Assembly (NCBI RefSeq): GCF_902706095.1
Contig: NZ_CACSJP010000001.1
Location: 124,001-188,000 of the forward strand
Direction of reading: 5' to 3'
From: Rhizobium sp. 18065
GTDB lineage: Bacteria; Pseudomonadota; Alphaproteobacteria; Rhizobiales; Rhizobiaceae
Length of the DNA: 64,000 nucleotides
Positions 50,059 through 58,313 of this stretch are shown here, piece by piece. Made by a program: the position numbers and the translations under genes. The first letter of the stretch is position 1. Each line of letters opens with the position of its first letter. The notes under the pieces are model-generated. The model had not been told where the DNA came from. It saw only the letters and a list, made by a program, of their open reading frames with translations, and searched no databases.

Positions 50059-50079
50059 ACCAGATTTTTTTCATCTGGT
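50059..50079. repeat. Inverted repeat ACCAGAT / ATCTGGT upstream of the BMP operon
   Basis: 7-bp perfect arms around a T-rich 7-base centre, about 143 bases upstream of the BMP-protein start. Could be a regulator site or part of a leader structure. Confidence 0.5.
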
Positions 50080-50095
50080 AAAGATTCACAGACTT

Positions 50096-50130
50096 GCTGA
50101 ATTTTCAGCGCCTAGCGCTGAAAATTCAGT
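50096..50130. repeat. 15-bp perfect palindrome between msrA and the BMP operon
   Basis: CTGAATTTTCAGCGC and its exact complement around CTA (arms 50097-50111 and 50115-50129). It is 43 bases past the msrA stop on the minus strand and about 180 bases upstream of the BMP-protein start. No T-run follows on either strand, so an operator or mRNA structure is as likely as a terminator. Confidence 0.6.
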
Positions 50131-50172
50131 CAGATCAATGGGATTTGTGCTGCTGCCTTAGGCAATATCACA

Positions 50173-50832
50173 TCAGGCGGCGGGTGCGATCGGGCAGGAC
50201 ACGCCTGTGCCGCGCAGGCCGCAATAGCCGTTCGGATTCTTCGCCAGATACTGCTGGTGATAATCCTCGGCATAGTAGAACGGCCCTGCCGCGGCGATTT
50301 CTGTCGTCACCCGGCTGCTATGACCGGCCGATGCCAGCGCCGCCTGGAAGCGGTCGCGAACCTTGAGCGCCAGCGCCATGTCGGCCTCGTCCTCGACATA
50401 GATCGCCGACCGGTAGGTGCTGCCGATATCATTGCCCTGGCGCATGCCCTGGGTCGGATCATGCGCTTCGAAGAAGACCTTCAAAAGTGCCTCCAGCGTG
50501 ATCTGTGCCGGATCGTAGACCACCTTGACCACTTCCGTGTGGCCGGTCAGCCCGGTGACGGTTTCCTGATAGGTCGGATTGGGCGTGATCCCGCCCTGGT
50601 AGCCGGCCGCCGTCACCTGAACCCCGGGCGTTTCCCAGAGCAGCCGTTCGGCGCCCCAGAAGCAGCCCATGCCGAGATAGACGATTTTGCTGCCCTCGGG
50701 GTAAGGCTCCTTCAGCGCTGCGCCTGAGATAAAGTGTGTTGCGGCGGTCGGGATCGCCTCGGCGCGTCCCGGCAATGCCGTCTCTGTCGTGGGCATGACC
50801 GTCTTCTTGTTGAACATGTCGATCAGAAACAT
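50173..50832 (-). CDS. msrA: Peptide methionine-S-sulfoxide reductase
   Basis: Repairs oxidised methionine (S-sulfoxide). 219 residues from the ATG at 50832, preceded by GGAGGTCACC. The active-site motif is [12 protein letters not shown] and the [20 protein letters not shown] block holds the second redox region, with a further Cys in GVSCPI at the C-terminus as resolving cysteine. An extended N-terminal part of about 45 residues is typical of the longer MsrA type. Confidence 0.95.
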   Translation of the reverse strand: MFLIDMFNKKTVMPTTETALPGRAEAIPTAATHFISGAALKEPYPEGSKIVYLGMGCFWGAERLLWETPGVQVTAAGYQGGITPNPTYQETVTGLTGHTEVVKVVYDPAQITLEALLKVFFEAHDPTQGMRQGNDIGSTYRSAIYVEDEADMALALKVRDRFQAALASAGHSSRVTTEIAAAGPFYYAEDYHQQYLAKNPNGYCGLRGTGVSCPIAPAA

Positions 50833-50885
50833 GGTGACCTCCAATGGCCGGCGTCTCCGGCCTTTCTATATCTGTGTGGCGTGGC

Positions 50886-51206
50886 TCAGGCGGCGAAACG
50901 TCCGGCCGGCGACGGTTTTTTGTAACCGATCATCCAGAACAGCAGTGACAGCACCAGCAAGGCGGCAAAGGCGGGTTGCGGCAGAACCAGGCCGGCAAAT
51001 GCCGTCCAGGCAGCCGCGCCGAGCTGGCTTTCGGTCAAGCCCTGCAAGGCTGAAAGGCTGGAGGGACTGAGATCCATCCACGCCGCCTCCACCGGGGTCA
51101 GGGAAATCTGCGAGGCCGAGACCGAAGCAATGGAATCGACGCTGCCGGCGATCACGCCGAGGCACAGCGCCAGGAAACTCAACACTCTGAAGATAAGCCG
51201 CACCAC
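50886..51206 (-). CDS. Small membrane protein, unknown function
   Basis: 106 residues: an N-terminal hydrophobic segment (VRLIFRVLSFLALCLGVIAGS, signal or helix), a middle region with SISLTPVEAAW-like amphipathic sequence, and a C-terminal helix (AFAALLVLSLLFWMIGYKK) followed by a basic end. It lies between msrA and tRNA-Ser and is probably an independent inner-membrane protein. I recognise no named family. Confidence 0.72.
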   Translation of the reverse strand: MVRLIFRVLSFLALCLGVIAGSVDSIASVSASQISLTPVEAAWMDLSPSSLSALQGLTESQLGAAAWTAFAGLVLPQPAFAALLVLSLLFWMIGYKKPSPAGRFAA

Positions 51207-51382
51207 GAACTCCCCGGCCTTGGCAGAAGGTCGGGCTCTGCGCCCGCCACCCTTCGGACCCTATAGATAGGTATTTGATCGCAGAAGTCAAAAAACTGTC
51301 AGATTTAGGTTGATCCGCTGAAATTCATCGGTATATATCGCGCCGTTCCAACGATTTGCGTCTGACGATGCAGGCCGACAAA

Positions 51383-51472
51383 GGACAGGTGGCCGAGTGG
51401 TTTAAGGCGCACGCCTGGAACGCGTGTGTGCGTGAAAGCGTACCGTGGGTTCGAATCCCACCCTGTCCGCCA
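51383..51472 (+). tRNA. tRNA-Ser (anticodon GGA)
   Basis: Acceptor arms GGACAGG / CCTGTCC pair perfectly. The anticodon stem CACGC / GCGTG encloses CTGGAAC, anticodon GGA at 51417-51419. A long class-II variable arm follows, then a T-arm GTGGG-TTCGAAT-CCCAC. Discriminator G and an encoded CCA end the gene. Reads UCC/UCU. Confidence 0.96.
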
Positions 51473-51474
51473 TC

Positions 51475-51494
51475 ATTGGCCTAGCCAATTGTTT
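51475..51494 (+). terminator. Likely terminator of the tRNA-Ser gene
   Basis: ATTGGC / GCCAAT stem with a CTA loop immediately after the tRNA, followed by TGTTT. Confidence 0.5.
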
Positions 51495-51553
51495 CCACTA
51501 GCATAATTTCGACAACACGACTTGGTTGGCGACCAGGCTCGGTGCAAGGACGA

Positions 51554-52045
51554 TTATCCCGCAGAAAGCCGTTTGATGGCGTGTCTGAAGGACAGCTTGG
51601 GTTTGCCGTCCGGGCCGTCGCACATATAGCGGCCCTTTTCATCATTGTATGCGTAGCGGATCTTCGAGCCGTTGCACTCGACCAGCAGGACACGGTGGTT
51701 GGCCGCGACTTCGTTCAGCACTTCGAGTTCCTGTCCCCAGAGCCAGCCGGCATAGGACGTGCCGGAGTTCGACCGCAGGACGACTTCGAAAAAATGCCCG
51801 CCTCCGGCCTCGCGCATCTGGAAGATCAGGTCGAGATTGTCCTCGTCGCCTTCATCGAAGGCGCCGGCCGAGAGTCGCAGCGCGGCAATCCTGGCGTCCG
51901 CCAGTGCCCCGATCGGATAGAATGGCTTTCCATCGAACCACAGGAATTCGGTCACCGCGTAGCCAACATCGTCGGCGCGCTGATAGGGTTCGGAATGCAA
52001 TGTAAATGTCATATAAGTACGATTAAATATTAAATTGCCCGTCAT
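51554..52045 (-). CDS. Uncharacterised protein, 163 residues
   Basis: Soluble-looking, acidic mixed alpha/beta protein with no signal or membrane segment. It contains VGYAVTEFLWFDGKPFYPIG and a C-terminal YNDEKGRYMCDGPDGKPKLSF region. I used the ATG at 52045 (AGAGG close upstream); an ATG at 52012 (MTFTLHSEPY) lacks a ribosome site, and the frame stays open to 52126. No family recognised. The preceding DNA (52013-52040) is A/T-rich. It points toward the tRNA gene, opposite to the regulator at 52208. Confidence 0.65.
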   Translation of the reverse strand: MTGNLIFNRTYMTFTLHSEPYQRADDVGYAVTEFLWFDGKPFYPIGALADARIAALRLSAGAFDEGDEDNLDLIFQMREAGGGHFFEVVLRSNSGTSYAGWLWGQELEVLNEVAANHRVLLVECNGSKIRYAYNDEKGRYMCDGPDGKPKLSFRHAIKRLSAG

Positions 52046-52207
52046 TTCCTCTTTTACCGAACTGCTCCGCCGTTCCGGCTCCTTTGCTCTCCTTCTTTGC
52101 AGAAACGCTATTGCAGATGGCGTCACATCAACGTCAAAGGGAAAGCGAAAACACTTTCAATTTCTCATTGGTCATTGTTAGATGCGCAAATCATTGTGGG
52201 GTGACAC

Positions 52208-54127
52208 GTGTTTGGGGACACAGAACACATAGCGATCCGGCTTTTCGGCGTGCCGCGATTCGAGGTGGAGAAACAGGCGTTTTTCCCCGCCAAGGGTTTT
52301 GTTCTGCTCGCCGCGATCTTGCTGTCTGCCGGACAGATCCTGACGCGCCAGGCCGCGGCCTCCCTCCTGTGGGAGGATGTGGAGCAGAAGCGGGCAATGG
52401 GCAATCTGCGCCAGCTGCTGTCCAGGATGCAATCATTCGCCTCCGACGAAGACCCTTTGATCGTCATGTCGGCCACGGCTTTGACCGCAGGCCCGATGGC
52501 CAGCCGTTCCGATCTGGCGCTTTTCCTGTCGGCGGTTCAATCCGATGATATTGCTGTCCGCACCCGCGGCCTCCTCGCGGTCGAGGGCGAATTGCTCCAG
52601 GGCGCAGACACCGGTCAGGAACAGTTCCATCTGTGGCTGCTGAGCGAGCGCAACCGGATGAAGGATCTGTTCTTCGGTTCGCTTGGCCAGTTGCTGGAGG
52701 ACACGACGCGCTTCGGCGGCCGGACGGCGGCGCATATCCCGACGCTCGCCGATTGCGCCTTGCGACTTGAGGAAGATCGGGAGGAAACCTACCGGATGGT
52801 GATTGCCGCCTATGCCCGGGCCGGTGATCTCGCGGCCGGCGAACGGATCTACGACAGGCTTGTCCGCCAGTTGCGCATCGAGGGCAGGGGACCGGAACCG
52901 GCAACGCTGGCGCTGCGCCGCCGCATTCAGGGTTATGCCGCAAGCCACGGCGACAAGGACAGTCCCGCGCCGATCCGTGCAACCGGCAAGCGGCCGCGCG
53001 TCGCCTTCATCCGGCCTGCGAGGATCGACGGCGCCTCGGCCGGTCCCATCGTCCAGGCCTTTGTCGAGGATATCGCCAACAGTCTGGTGCGGTTTCGCAC
53101 CTTTGCCGTTCTGTCGCCGCACAGCAGCTTTGCCGCCGGCAACCGCTCGGATGACAGCTACAGTGCCCTGCGCGCCGACTACCGCGTCGAGGCCACGGTC
53201 TTCGACCAGATGCGCGTTTCCTTTTCCTTGGTCGAGGAGGAAACTGGCGAGATCAAATGGGCGCTGGAAGTGGTGCTCAACGACAGGCAGCTGCATGCGG
53301 CCTTCCGGCTCTTGTCGAAGCAGGTTGCCGCTGCCCTTGCCGAACAGATCGAGCGCCTGCAGATGGAGCCGACGCGTCTGCATGACGCCGGCGCCTATCA
53401 CCACCTTTTGTCCGGCCAGCAGATGCTCAGCGGCAAATGCGATCTGCCGCTTCTGCGCCGCTCGCGCGCGGAATTCCGCAAGGCCGCCGATCTTGACCCA
53501 GGCATGTCCGTTGCCCGCGCCCGCATTGCCCAGACCCTGCAGCTCGAATGGCTGATGCTGGGTGGCAATGACCCGCATCTGCTCCACCGCGCCAAGGCAG
53601 AAGCTGAGGCTTCGGTCGAGAGCGATCCGGCCTTGGGGATCGGCCACTGGATGTCAGCGGTCGTCGCTCTCTACCAGCGGGATTTCGAGACATCGGCGCA
53701 AAAGTTCTTCGAGGCGGAAGCGCTGGCGCCCAATTCTGCCGATCTGCTTCTGCAACATGCCGATGCCCTGGCCCATTTCGGCGAGCTCAGCCTTGCCTGG
53801 GAGCGCTTCCAGCAGGCGATCGATCTCAACCCCTTTGCACCGGACATCTATTGGTGGGCCGGGGCCAGTATCGCGCTCAAGCGCGAGGAATATCAGACCG
53901 CCCTGCAGCTGTGTGGCAACATGGAAGACGACGAGCCGGCGCTGAGGGTGCTCACGGCAAGCCACGCCCTGAGCGGAAATCTGCTCGCGGCACGCGAAAC
54001 GGCGCGTCGTCTTCAGGAAAATTATCCGGGCATGACCGCCCGGGAAATCAGTGGTTTGTCGCCGGATCGCAACCCGGCGGCGAATGAGAAGCTTTTTCAG
54101 GCATTTCGATTGGCTGGTATCAAATAG
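52208..54127 (+). CDS. SARP/BTAD-type transcriptional regulator with TolB-like and TPR domains
   Basis: 639 residues from a GTG at 52208. Residues about 8-85 look like an OmpR-type winged helix of SARP regulators (IRLFGVPRFEVE...FFPAKGFVLLAAILLSAGQILTRQ). About 170-240 resembles the BTAD helical domain (EEDREETYRMVIAAYARAGDLAAGERIYDRL). About 265-365 resembles the TolB-N/FlgO-like domain seen with rhizobial cyclases (AFVEDIANSLVRFRTFAVLSPHSSF). The rest, about 380-630, is TPR-like. No adenylate cyclase or ATPase domain is visible. It lies seven bases upstream of the next gene and probably activates the YcaO-TfuA block. Confidence 0.82.
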   Translation: MFGDTEHIAIRLFGVPRFEVEKQAFFPAKGFVLLAAILLSAGQILTRQAAASLLWEDVEQKRAMGNLRQLLSRMQSFASDEDPLIVMSATALTAGPMASRSDLALFLSAVQSDDIAVRTRGLLAVEGELLQGADTGQEQFHLWLLSERNRMKDLFFGSLGQLLEDTTRFGGRTAAHIPTLADCALRLEEDREETYRMVIAAYARAGDLAAGERIYDRLVRQLRIEGRGPEPATLALRRRIQGYAASHGDKDSPAPIRATGKRPRVAFIRPARIDGASAGPIVQAFVEDIANSLVRFRTFAVLSPHSSFAAGNRSDDSYSALRADYRVEATVFDQMRVSFSLVEEETGEIKWALEVVLNDRQLHAAFRLLSKQVAAALAEQIERLQMEPTRLHDAGAYHHLLSGQQMLSGKCDLPLLRRSRAEFRKAADLDPGMSVARARIAQTLQLEWLMLGGNDPHLLHRAKAEAEASVESDPALGIGHWMSAVVALYQRDFETSAQKFFEAEALAPNSADLLLQHADALAHFGELSLAWERFQQAIDLNPFAPDIYWWAGASIALKREEYQTALQLCGNMEDDEPALRVLTASHALSGNLLAARETARRLQENYPGMTAREISGLSPDRNPAANEKLFQAFRLAGIK

Positions 54128-54133
54128 GGGATA

Positions 54134-54571
54134 ATGACTATGGCTGGTTCTCAGTTTTACGTGATTGGAAAGAAGGGCTTTGGCGTGCTGTTCCTGCGCA
54201 CATCGCCATTGCGGGTTGCTTCGGTGGCGCATGACGTCATTGTCGCCTACGAAAAAAGCCATCCCGGCATTGACGGCTATGCGCGCGTTGCCGCGGCGGC
54301 GAAAGCGATGATGGCCGGCCAGGACGGTCAGTCGGATACGGCGCTCGACCAGATCCAGATCCAGGGCATCGAGGCCCTGATCGCCGGCGGCGCGTCTGTC
54401 TCCGAAGCCGATTTCGCCCTTGTCGGCGAAGTGGTCGATACCAGCTGGGATTTCAACCGCGTCATCCAGATGCCGATCGAAAGCCCGCTGCACGCAGTCG
54501 GCCCGAGCGGCTCGGTTACCGGCACGCTGTTCGAGGCGATCCTGTCGGATAAGCCGAACTCGGCACCCTGA
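54134..54571 (+). CDS. Uncharacterised 145-residue protein preceding YcaO (candidate substrate or partner)
   Basis: Starts at the ATG at 54134 or, with better spacing from AGGGG, at 54140. No cysteine, no signal peptide and no membrane helix; mostly helical by composition, with a Gly/Ser/Thr-containing C-terminal part (HAVGPSGSVTGTLFEAIL). Arginines are clustered near residues 22-27 (LRTSPLR). It lies between the regulator and YcaO, 23 bases before the latter. By position it could be a modified peptide or protein, or a scaffold that presents one; I recognise no family, so the role is inference only. Confidence 0.68.
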   Translation: MTMAGSQFYVIGKKGFGVLFLRTSPLRVASVAHDVIVAYEKSHPGIDGYARVAAAAKAMMAGQDGQSDTALDQIQIQGIEALIAGGASVSEADFALVGEVVDTSWDFNRVIQMPIESPLHAVGPSGSVTGTLFEAILSDKPNSAP

Positions 54572-54594
54572 GCGATCGCGCAGACGCGTCGCTG

Positions 54595-55788
54595 ATGTGC
54601 GCACCATCCGGAGACCGCGGCCGGCAGGATCCTGCCGGCTTCGCGGCCCTCGATCCTGTTGCCCTGCGGCGGTTCGGTATAACCCGCCTCGGTGATGTTA
54701 CGGATCTTGATATCATCGGCGTGCCCGTCTGGTTTGCCGCAAGGCCGAATTCGCGCGGTCTTGCGGTGTCGCAGGGAAAAGGCCTCACGATAGAGCAGGC
54801 GCGGATCTCGGCCGTCATGGAGGCCATTGAAGGGGCCGTCGCCGAGGACACGCAGAGGCATGTCCGCGAATACGGATCTGTGCGGTCTCTGGCCCGCCGC
54901 GATCTTGCCGTCGTGCCGCTGGATGATTTGGCCAGAGTTGACTGGCGAAACCTTGATCCGGACCGCGAACGGGCCTGGGTGCAGGGATATTCCGTCCGCA
55001 ATCAGCACATGGTGTTTGCACCTTACGAACTGGTCGGCATGGACTACCGCATGGATTTCCCCTGGGATCGCCAGGCCTTCCACATGAGTTCCCAAGGACT
55101 GGCTGCCGGTTTCGATTTTGACCGGACAGTCCTGCATGGCCTTCTCGAACTGATAGAGAACGACGCCTGCTTCCTCGTCGATGCCCTTGCCACACGGTCG
55201 CTTGGCCTGCGGCCCGTGGCGTTTCCACCTGGCCTGTGTCCTGCCCTCGACCGGCTGGCCGCCACGATCGAGGCTGCGGGTCTTTCGGCGCGTTTTTTCG
55301 ATCTGACCAGTTCGAACGGCGTACCCGTGATCATGGCCAGTCTGCCGCGTTCCGTCGCCGGGCAAGACGGGCCGGGCACACGCTTTGTCGCAGGCATTGC
55401 CTGCCGCCTCGACCGCGGCGAGGCCGCCATTGCCGCGCTGCTGGAAGCGGTCCAGTCGCGCCTGACGGATATCAGCGGAGCGCGCGATGACCTGACCCCG
55501 CAGCGTTATGTCGGAGATCGGAGCGTGTCCGAGCAACGCTTGGCAAGTGATCTTTCGCGTACGGAACTGCTCCCGCTTGACCTGTCTGTCCATGATCAGG
55601 CCGGTGCCTTATGGCAACGGCTCGCCCATCACCTGTTTGCCAGGGGTGTCGAGGACATCTACATCTTCCCGCTCGACACGGGCGAGCCCGAGATCCGGGT
55701 CGTCCGGGTGCTGGCCAGGGGATTATCCTCTGCCGGTACCGGTTTGAACCGGCTTTCCGCCAGCGCCCTCGATGGTTTTCTCGCATGA
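54595..55788 (+). CDS. YcaO-domain ATP-dependent peptide backbone cyclodehydratase/thioamidase
   Basis: 397 residues. The ATP-grip motifs of YcaO enzymes are intact: SAVMEAIE (72-79), SSQGLAAG (165-172), ELIENDA (185-191) and EAVQSRLTDISGARDD (284-299). There is no C-terminal PxPxP motif, which azoline-forming members often carry. YcaO enzymes activate amide bonds with ATP to make azolines, amidines or, with a TfuA partner, thioamides. No ribosome site is seen before the ATG, so translation may be coupled to the preceding gene. The stop overlaps tfuA by four bases (ATGA). Confidence 0.93.
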   Translation: MCAPSGDRGRQDPAGFAALDPVALRRFGITRLGDVTDLDIIGVPVWFAARPNSRGLAVSQGKGLTIEQARISAVMEAIEGAVAEDTQRHVREYGSVRSLARRDLAVVPLDDLARVDWRNLDPDRERAWVQGYSVRNQHMVFAPYELVGMDYRMDFPWDRQAFHMSSQGLAAGFDFDRTVLHGLLELIENDACFLVDALATRSLGLRPVAFPPGLCPALDRLAATIEAAGLSARFFDLTSSNGVPVIMASLPRSVAGQDGPGTRFVAGIACRLDRGEAAIAALLEAVQSRLTDISGARDDLTPQRYVGDRSVSEQRLASDLSRTELLPLDLSVHDQAGALWQRLAHHLFARGVEDIYIFPLDTGEPEIRVVRVLARGLSSAGTGLNRLSASALDGFLA

Positions 55789-56513
55789 TGGGGCAGGCAA
55801 AACAGACCGTCGTGTTCGCGGGTCCCTCGATCCACGGGCTGGATCGCGCGCCGTTTTCCGCGGTGACGTTCAAACCGCCGGCCGCAGCCGGCGATGTGCT
55901 GGCCGCTGTTGGATCTGGTGCCCGCGTCATCGGTCTCATCGATGGTCTCTATGGCGATTGCGCCGCCGTCTGGCACAAGGAACTTCTTTATGCCCTGTCG
56001 CGTGGGGTAACCGTGGTCGGGGCCGCGAGCATGGGTGCCTTGAGAGCGGTGGAATGCGAAGTGTTCGGCATGCTCGGCCTCGGGCAGGTCTTCGAACAAT
56101 ACCGCCTCGGCGGTCGCGTGTCCGACGCGGATGTTGCCCTGAGCCATGCTCCGGCAGAACTGGATTTCTGCCCGCTGACGGTTTCGCTCGTCGATGCCGA
56201 AGCGACCATTGAGGGGCTGCGTGACACGCTTGACCAGACGCAGTGCCAACACTTGATCGCCGCTGCGAGGTCCGTGCATTTTTCTAGGCGAACCTGGAGG
56301 GCGGTCGCCGCCCGTGCAGGCTATGACGCGGATATCGCCGCGACATGCGCCCGCAATCTGATCTCGGTCAAGAAGGCCGATGCACTGCTGCTTCTGCAGG
56401 CGGTGCAGCGCGGCGAAATGATCGGTGGCGCCGTGCCCGAATGGACATTTCAGGAGACTGTCTTCTTCCGCAACCTGCTGGCCCGCCAGAAGCCGGGAGA
56501 TAGCACGGCATGA
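55785..56513 (+). CDS. TfuA-like protein, YcaO partner
   Basis: 242 residues from the ATG at 55785 that overlaps the YcaO stop; the frame open from 55611 lies inside ycaO. The TfuA-domain core is visible: VVFAGPSIHG at the N-terminus, IGLIDGLYGDCAAVWHKELLYALSRGVTVVGAASMGALRAVE (two blocks), then FEQYRLGGRVSDADVALSHAP. TfuA proteins accompany YcaO in trifolitoxin-like clusters and are linked to thioamide formation, where they are proposed to supply or handle sulfur. Overlaps the next gene by four bases. Confidence 0.92.
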   Translation: MMGQAKQTVVFAGPSIHGLDRAPFSAVTFKPPAAAGDVLAAVGSGARVIGLIDGLYGDCAAVWHKELLYALSRGVTVVGAASMGALRAVECEVFGMLGLGQVFEQYRLGGRVSDADVALSHAPAELDFCPLTVSLVDAEATIEGLRDTLDQTQCQHLIAAARSVHFSRRTWRAVAARAGYDADIAATCARNLISVKKADALLLLQAVQRGEMIGGAVPEWTFQETVFFRNLLARQKPGDSTA

Positions 56514-57661
56514 AGGCCCCAATCCCGATCCCGGTTCCGGCGCTCGTCGCCGATTGTGGCGGGCTTGTCAGCCAGATCGCGCTGGCGGTCCCGACCGCCT
56601 TCTTCCAGTCCGCCGACGTGTTCGACGGATGCCGCCCCCTTGTTCCGATCGGCGACCTGATCAGGGCGCTTCCGGCGGATGTCGAGGTTTTCCTGCTGGT
56701 CGACGACACGGCTGTGTCGTTGGCGAACAACTGGATCTCGACACTCGATCCGGTCTGTTCGCTACACTTCGTCGCGCTCGACAGAAGCACCGGCACTGTG
56801 CCCGGTCCGTGGATCCAGGATATGTTTCATGTGCGCATCGCTCCCGCCCCACACGCTGGTTTTGACCATGCGGACGATATGCAGATCGTCGTGGCGCCGG
56901 GAGACCCGGTGGGCCGCTGTCTGGCGGACTTCCTGGCTGTTGCCGTTGCCGAACTGTCCGTGGACCTGCCTGGCGGCAATCAGCTTGTCGGGCGGGATTT
57001 CCGGCTGATCGGCCATTCGGACCTGCAGCGTCAAGGTCCAGTGGATGCCTCTTCTTGCAACCCGCTTTGCATGCTCGACCCGCGTCCCGTGTCGGTGTTC
57101 GGCTACCGGTTGCACAGCGGAGCCGCATCGACTGATGCCGCTTCCGGCCGGCTGCATCAATACGGCTTTCATGTCGATCAGTTCGTATCGCTGACCGGGC
57201 TGGACAAGGAGGGGCGTCCGCTGCTGCTGGTCGGCGAACCGCATCTTGCCGAGCAAGACACCAGCAGTATTTTGGTCGACAATGCGCGCATGCTGCTGGA
57301 TGCTTCCGTCTCCCTGCTGGTTGAACAGGGCTTCGCCGTGATCCGCAATCCGGTGCCCTTCGTCGTCGCGCCGGACAGCGGCAAGCGCCTGCCGCGGCTC
57401 TACAACAATGTCATCGTCGAAAACGCCGTTCGCGAAGGCCGGTCGAAGCCGATGGTCTGGCTGCCGCAGTTCGCCGATGTCGAGCCCCTGGCCAGCGATG
57501 ATGCGCGCAACTTGGCGCTTTGGGAAGAGCTTGGCTTCGACGTCATTCCCGTGCAAGGCTGGAGCCATCTGGCCAGCCGAAACGGTGCTCTTCGCTGCGC
57601 ATCGAAGGTCCTGAAACGTGTCGCGGACCAAGATCGCTACAAGCTTAATTTTCACCGATAG
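56510..57661 (+). CDS. Pentein-fold guanidino-modifying enzyme, peptidyl-arginine-deiminase-like
   Basis: 383 residues, cytosolic, no signal. Candidate catalytic residues fit the guanidino-modifying superfamily: Asp104 in GPWIQDMF, the GGN motif at 155-157 (LPGGNQLVGRD), His221-x-Asp223 in GFHVDQFVSL (the H-x-D arrangement of PADs), and a terminal nucleophilic Cys363 in NGALRCASKVLKR. Also LYNNVIVENA at 307-316. PADs convert arginine in proteins to citrulline; agmatine or arginine deiminase activity is the alternative. Coupled to tfuA by ATGA, so it likely acts on the same product. Confidence 0.82.
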   Translation: MKAPIPIPVPALVADCGGLVSQIALAVPTAFFQSADVFDGCRPLVPIGDLIRALPADVEVFLLVDDTAVSLANNWISTLDPVCSLHFVALDRSTGTVPGPWIQDMFHVRIAPAPHAGFDHADDMQIVVAPGDPVGRCLADFLAVAVAELSVDLPGGNQLVGRDFRLIGHSDLQRQGPVDASSCNPLCMLDPRPVSVFGYRLHSGAASTDAASGRLHQYGFHVDQFVSLTGLDKEGRPLLLVGEPHLAEQDTSSILVDNARMLLDASVSLLVEQGFAVIRNPVPFVVAPDSGKRLPRLYNNVIVENAVREGRSKPMVWLPQFADVEPLASDDARNLALWEELGFDVIPVQGWSHLASRNGALRCASKVLKRVADQDRYKLNFHR

Positions 57662-57770
57662 AAATAAATTAGCATTGGCTTCTTCATCGACAGATTGTGC
57701 TTTCTTCGGAGGCGCGACGAATATATGCTATTGTCAATGTGTTCGACTAAGCCGACTCTGGGGAAAGTAA

Positions 57771-58196
57771 ATGTCAATCAAAAGTGCCAATCCAATCGAC
57801 ATTCAAGTTGGCTTGCAAATCAAACTTCGCCGCAAGACCATCGGTGTCAGTCAGTCTCTGCTGGCAGACAAGCTGGGGATCACCTTCCAGCAGGTGCAGA
57901 AGTATGAGAAGGGCGTCAACCGCGTAGGTGCGTCCCGGCTGCAGGCGATTGCAGGCGTTCTGGGCGTCTCGGTGGAGCATTTTTTCAACTCTGTCGATAG
58001 TTCCGATACCGCGTTGAAATCGCGACCCAGCGACGAAGCACAGGCCCTTCAGTCCTTCATGGCGTCGAGCGATGGTTTTGCCTTGAACCGTGCCTTCTTC
58101 AAGATCAAGGACGAAACGGTACGCCGCCGCGTCGTAGCGCTGGTGAAGGCGCTCGCCGATGGTGCTGAAGTCACCGATCCGTCGCTTCGCGATTGA
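57771..58196 (+). CDS. XRE-family helix-turn-helix regulator
   Basis: 141 residues, Cro/C1 type. HTH at about residues 12-70: LRRKTIGVSQSLLADKLGITFQQVQKYEKGVNRVGASRL. The C-terminal 70 residues include a SFMASSDGFALNRAF segment typical of rhizobial members of the PraR/PhrR-like group. GGGGAAA precedes the ATG. Transcribed in the same direction as the YcaO block after a 109-base gap, so probably its own unit. Confidence 0.88.
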   Translation: MSIKSANPIDIQVGLQIKLRRKTIGVSQSLLADKLGITFQQVQKYEKGVNRVGASRLQAIAGVLGVSVEHFFNSVDSSDTALKSRPSDEAQALQSFMASSDGFALNRAFFKIKDETVRRRVVALVKALADGAEVTDPSLRD

Positions 58197-58313
58197 GATG
58201 GCCGGCCCTTCTGGGTTCCCTGAATAGCGCGTGACGATGACGTGACGCTCTCTGTGGTTTCTTTCTGCATGGGCAGCGATGCTGCGTTTCGGGGAAGTAA
58301 CTTGGGGGCGGAC

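Noticed and set aside
50059..50130. Purine-type riboswitch ahead of the nucleoside importer
   Set aside because: The conserved three-way junction and its core bases are not visible; only simple inverted repeats are present.
55611..55784. N-terminal extension of the TfuA-like protein
   Set aside because: The extra 58 codons lie in another frame of ycaO; the ATG at 55785 overlaps the ycaO stop and begins the conserved domain.
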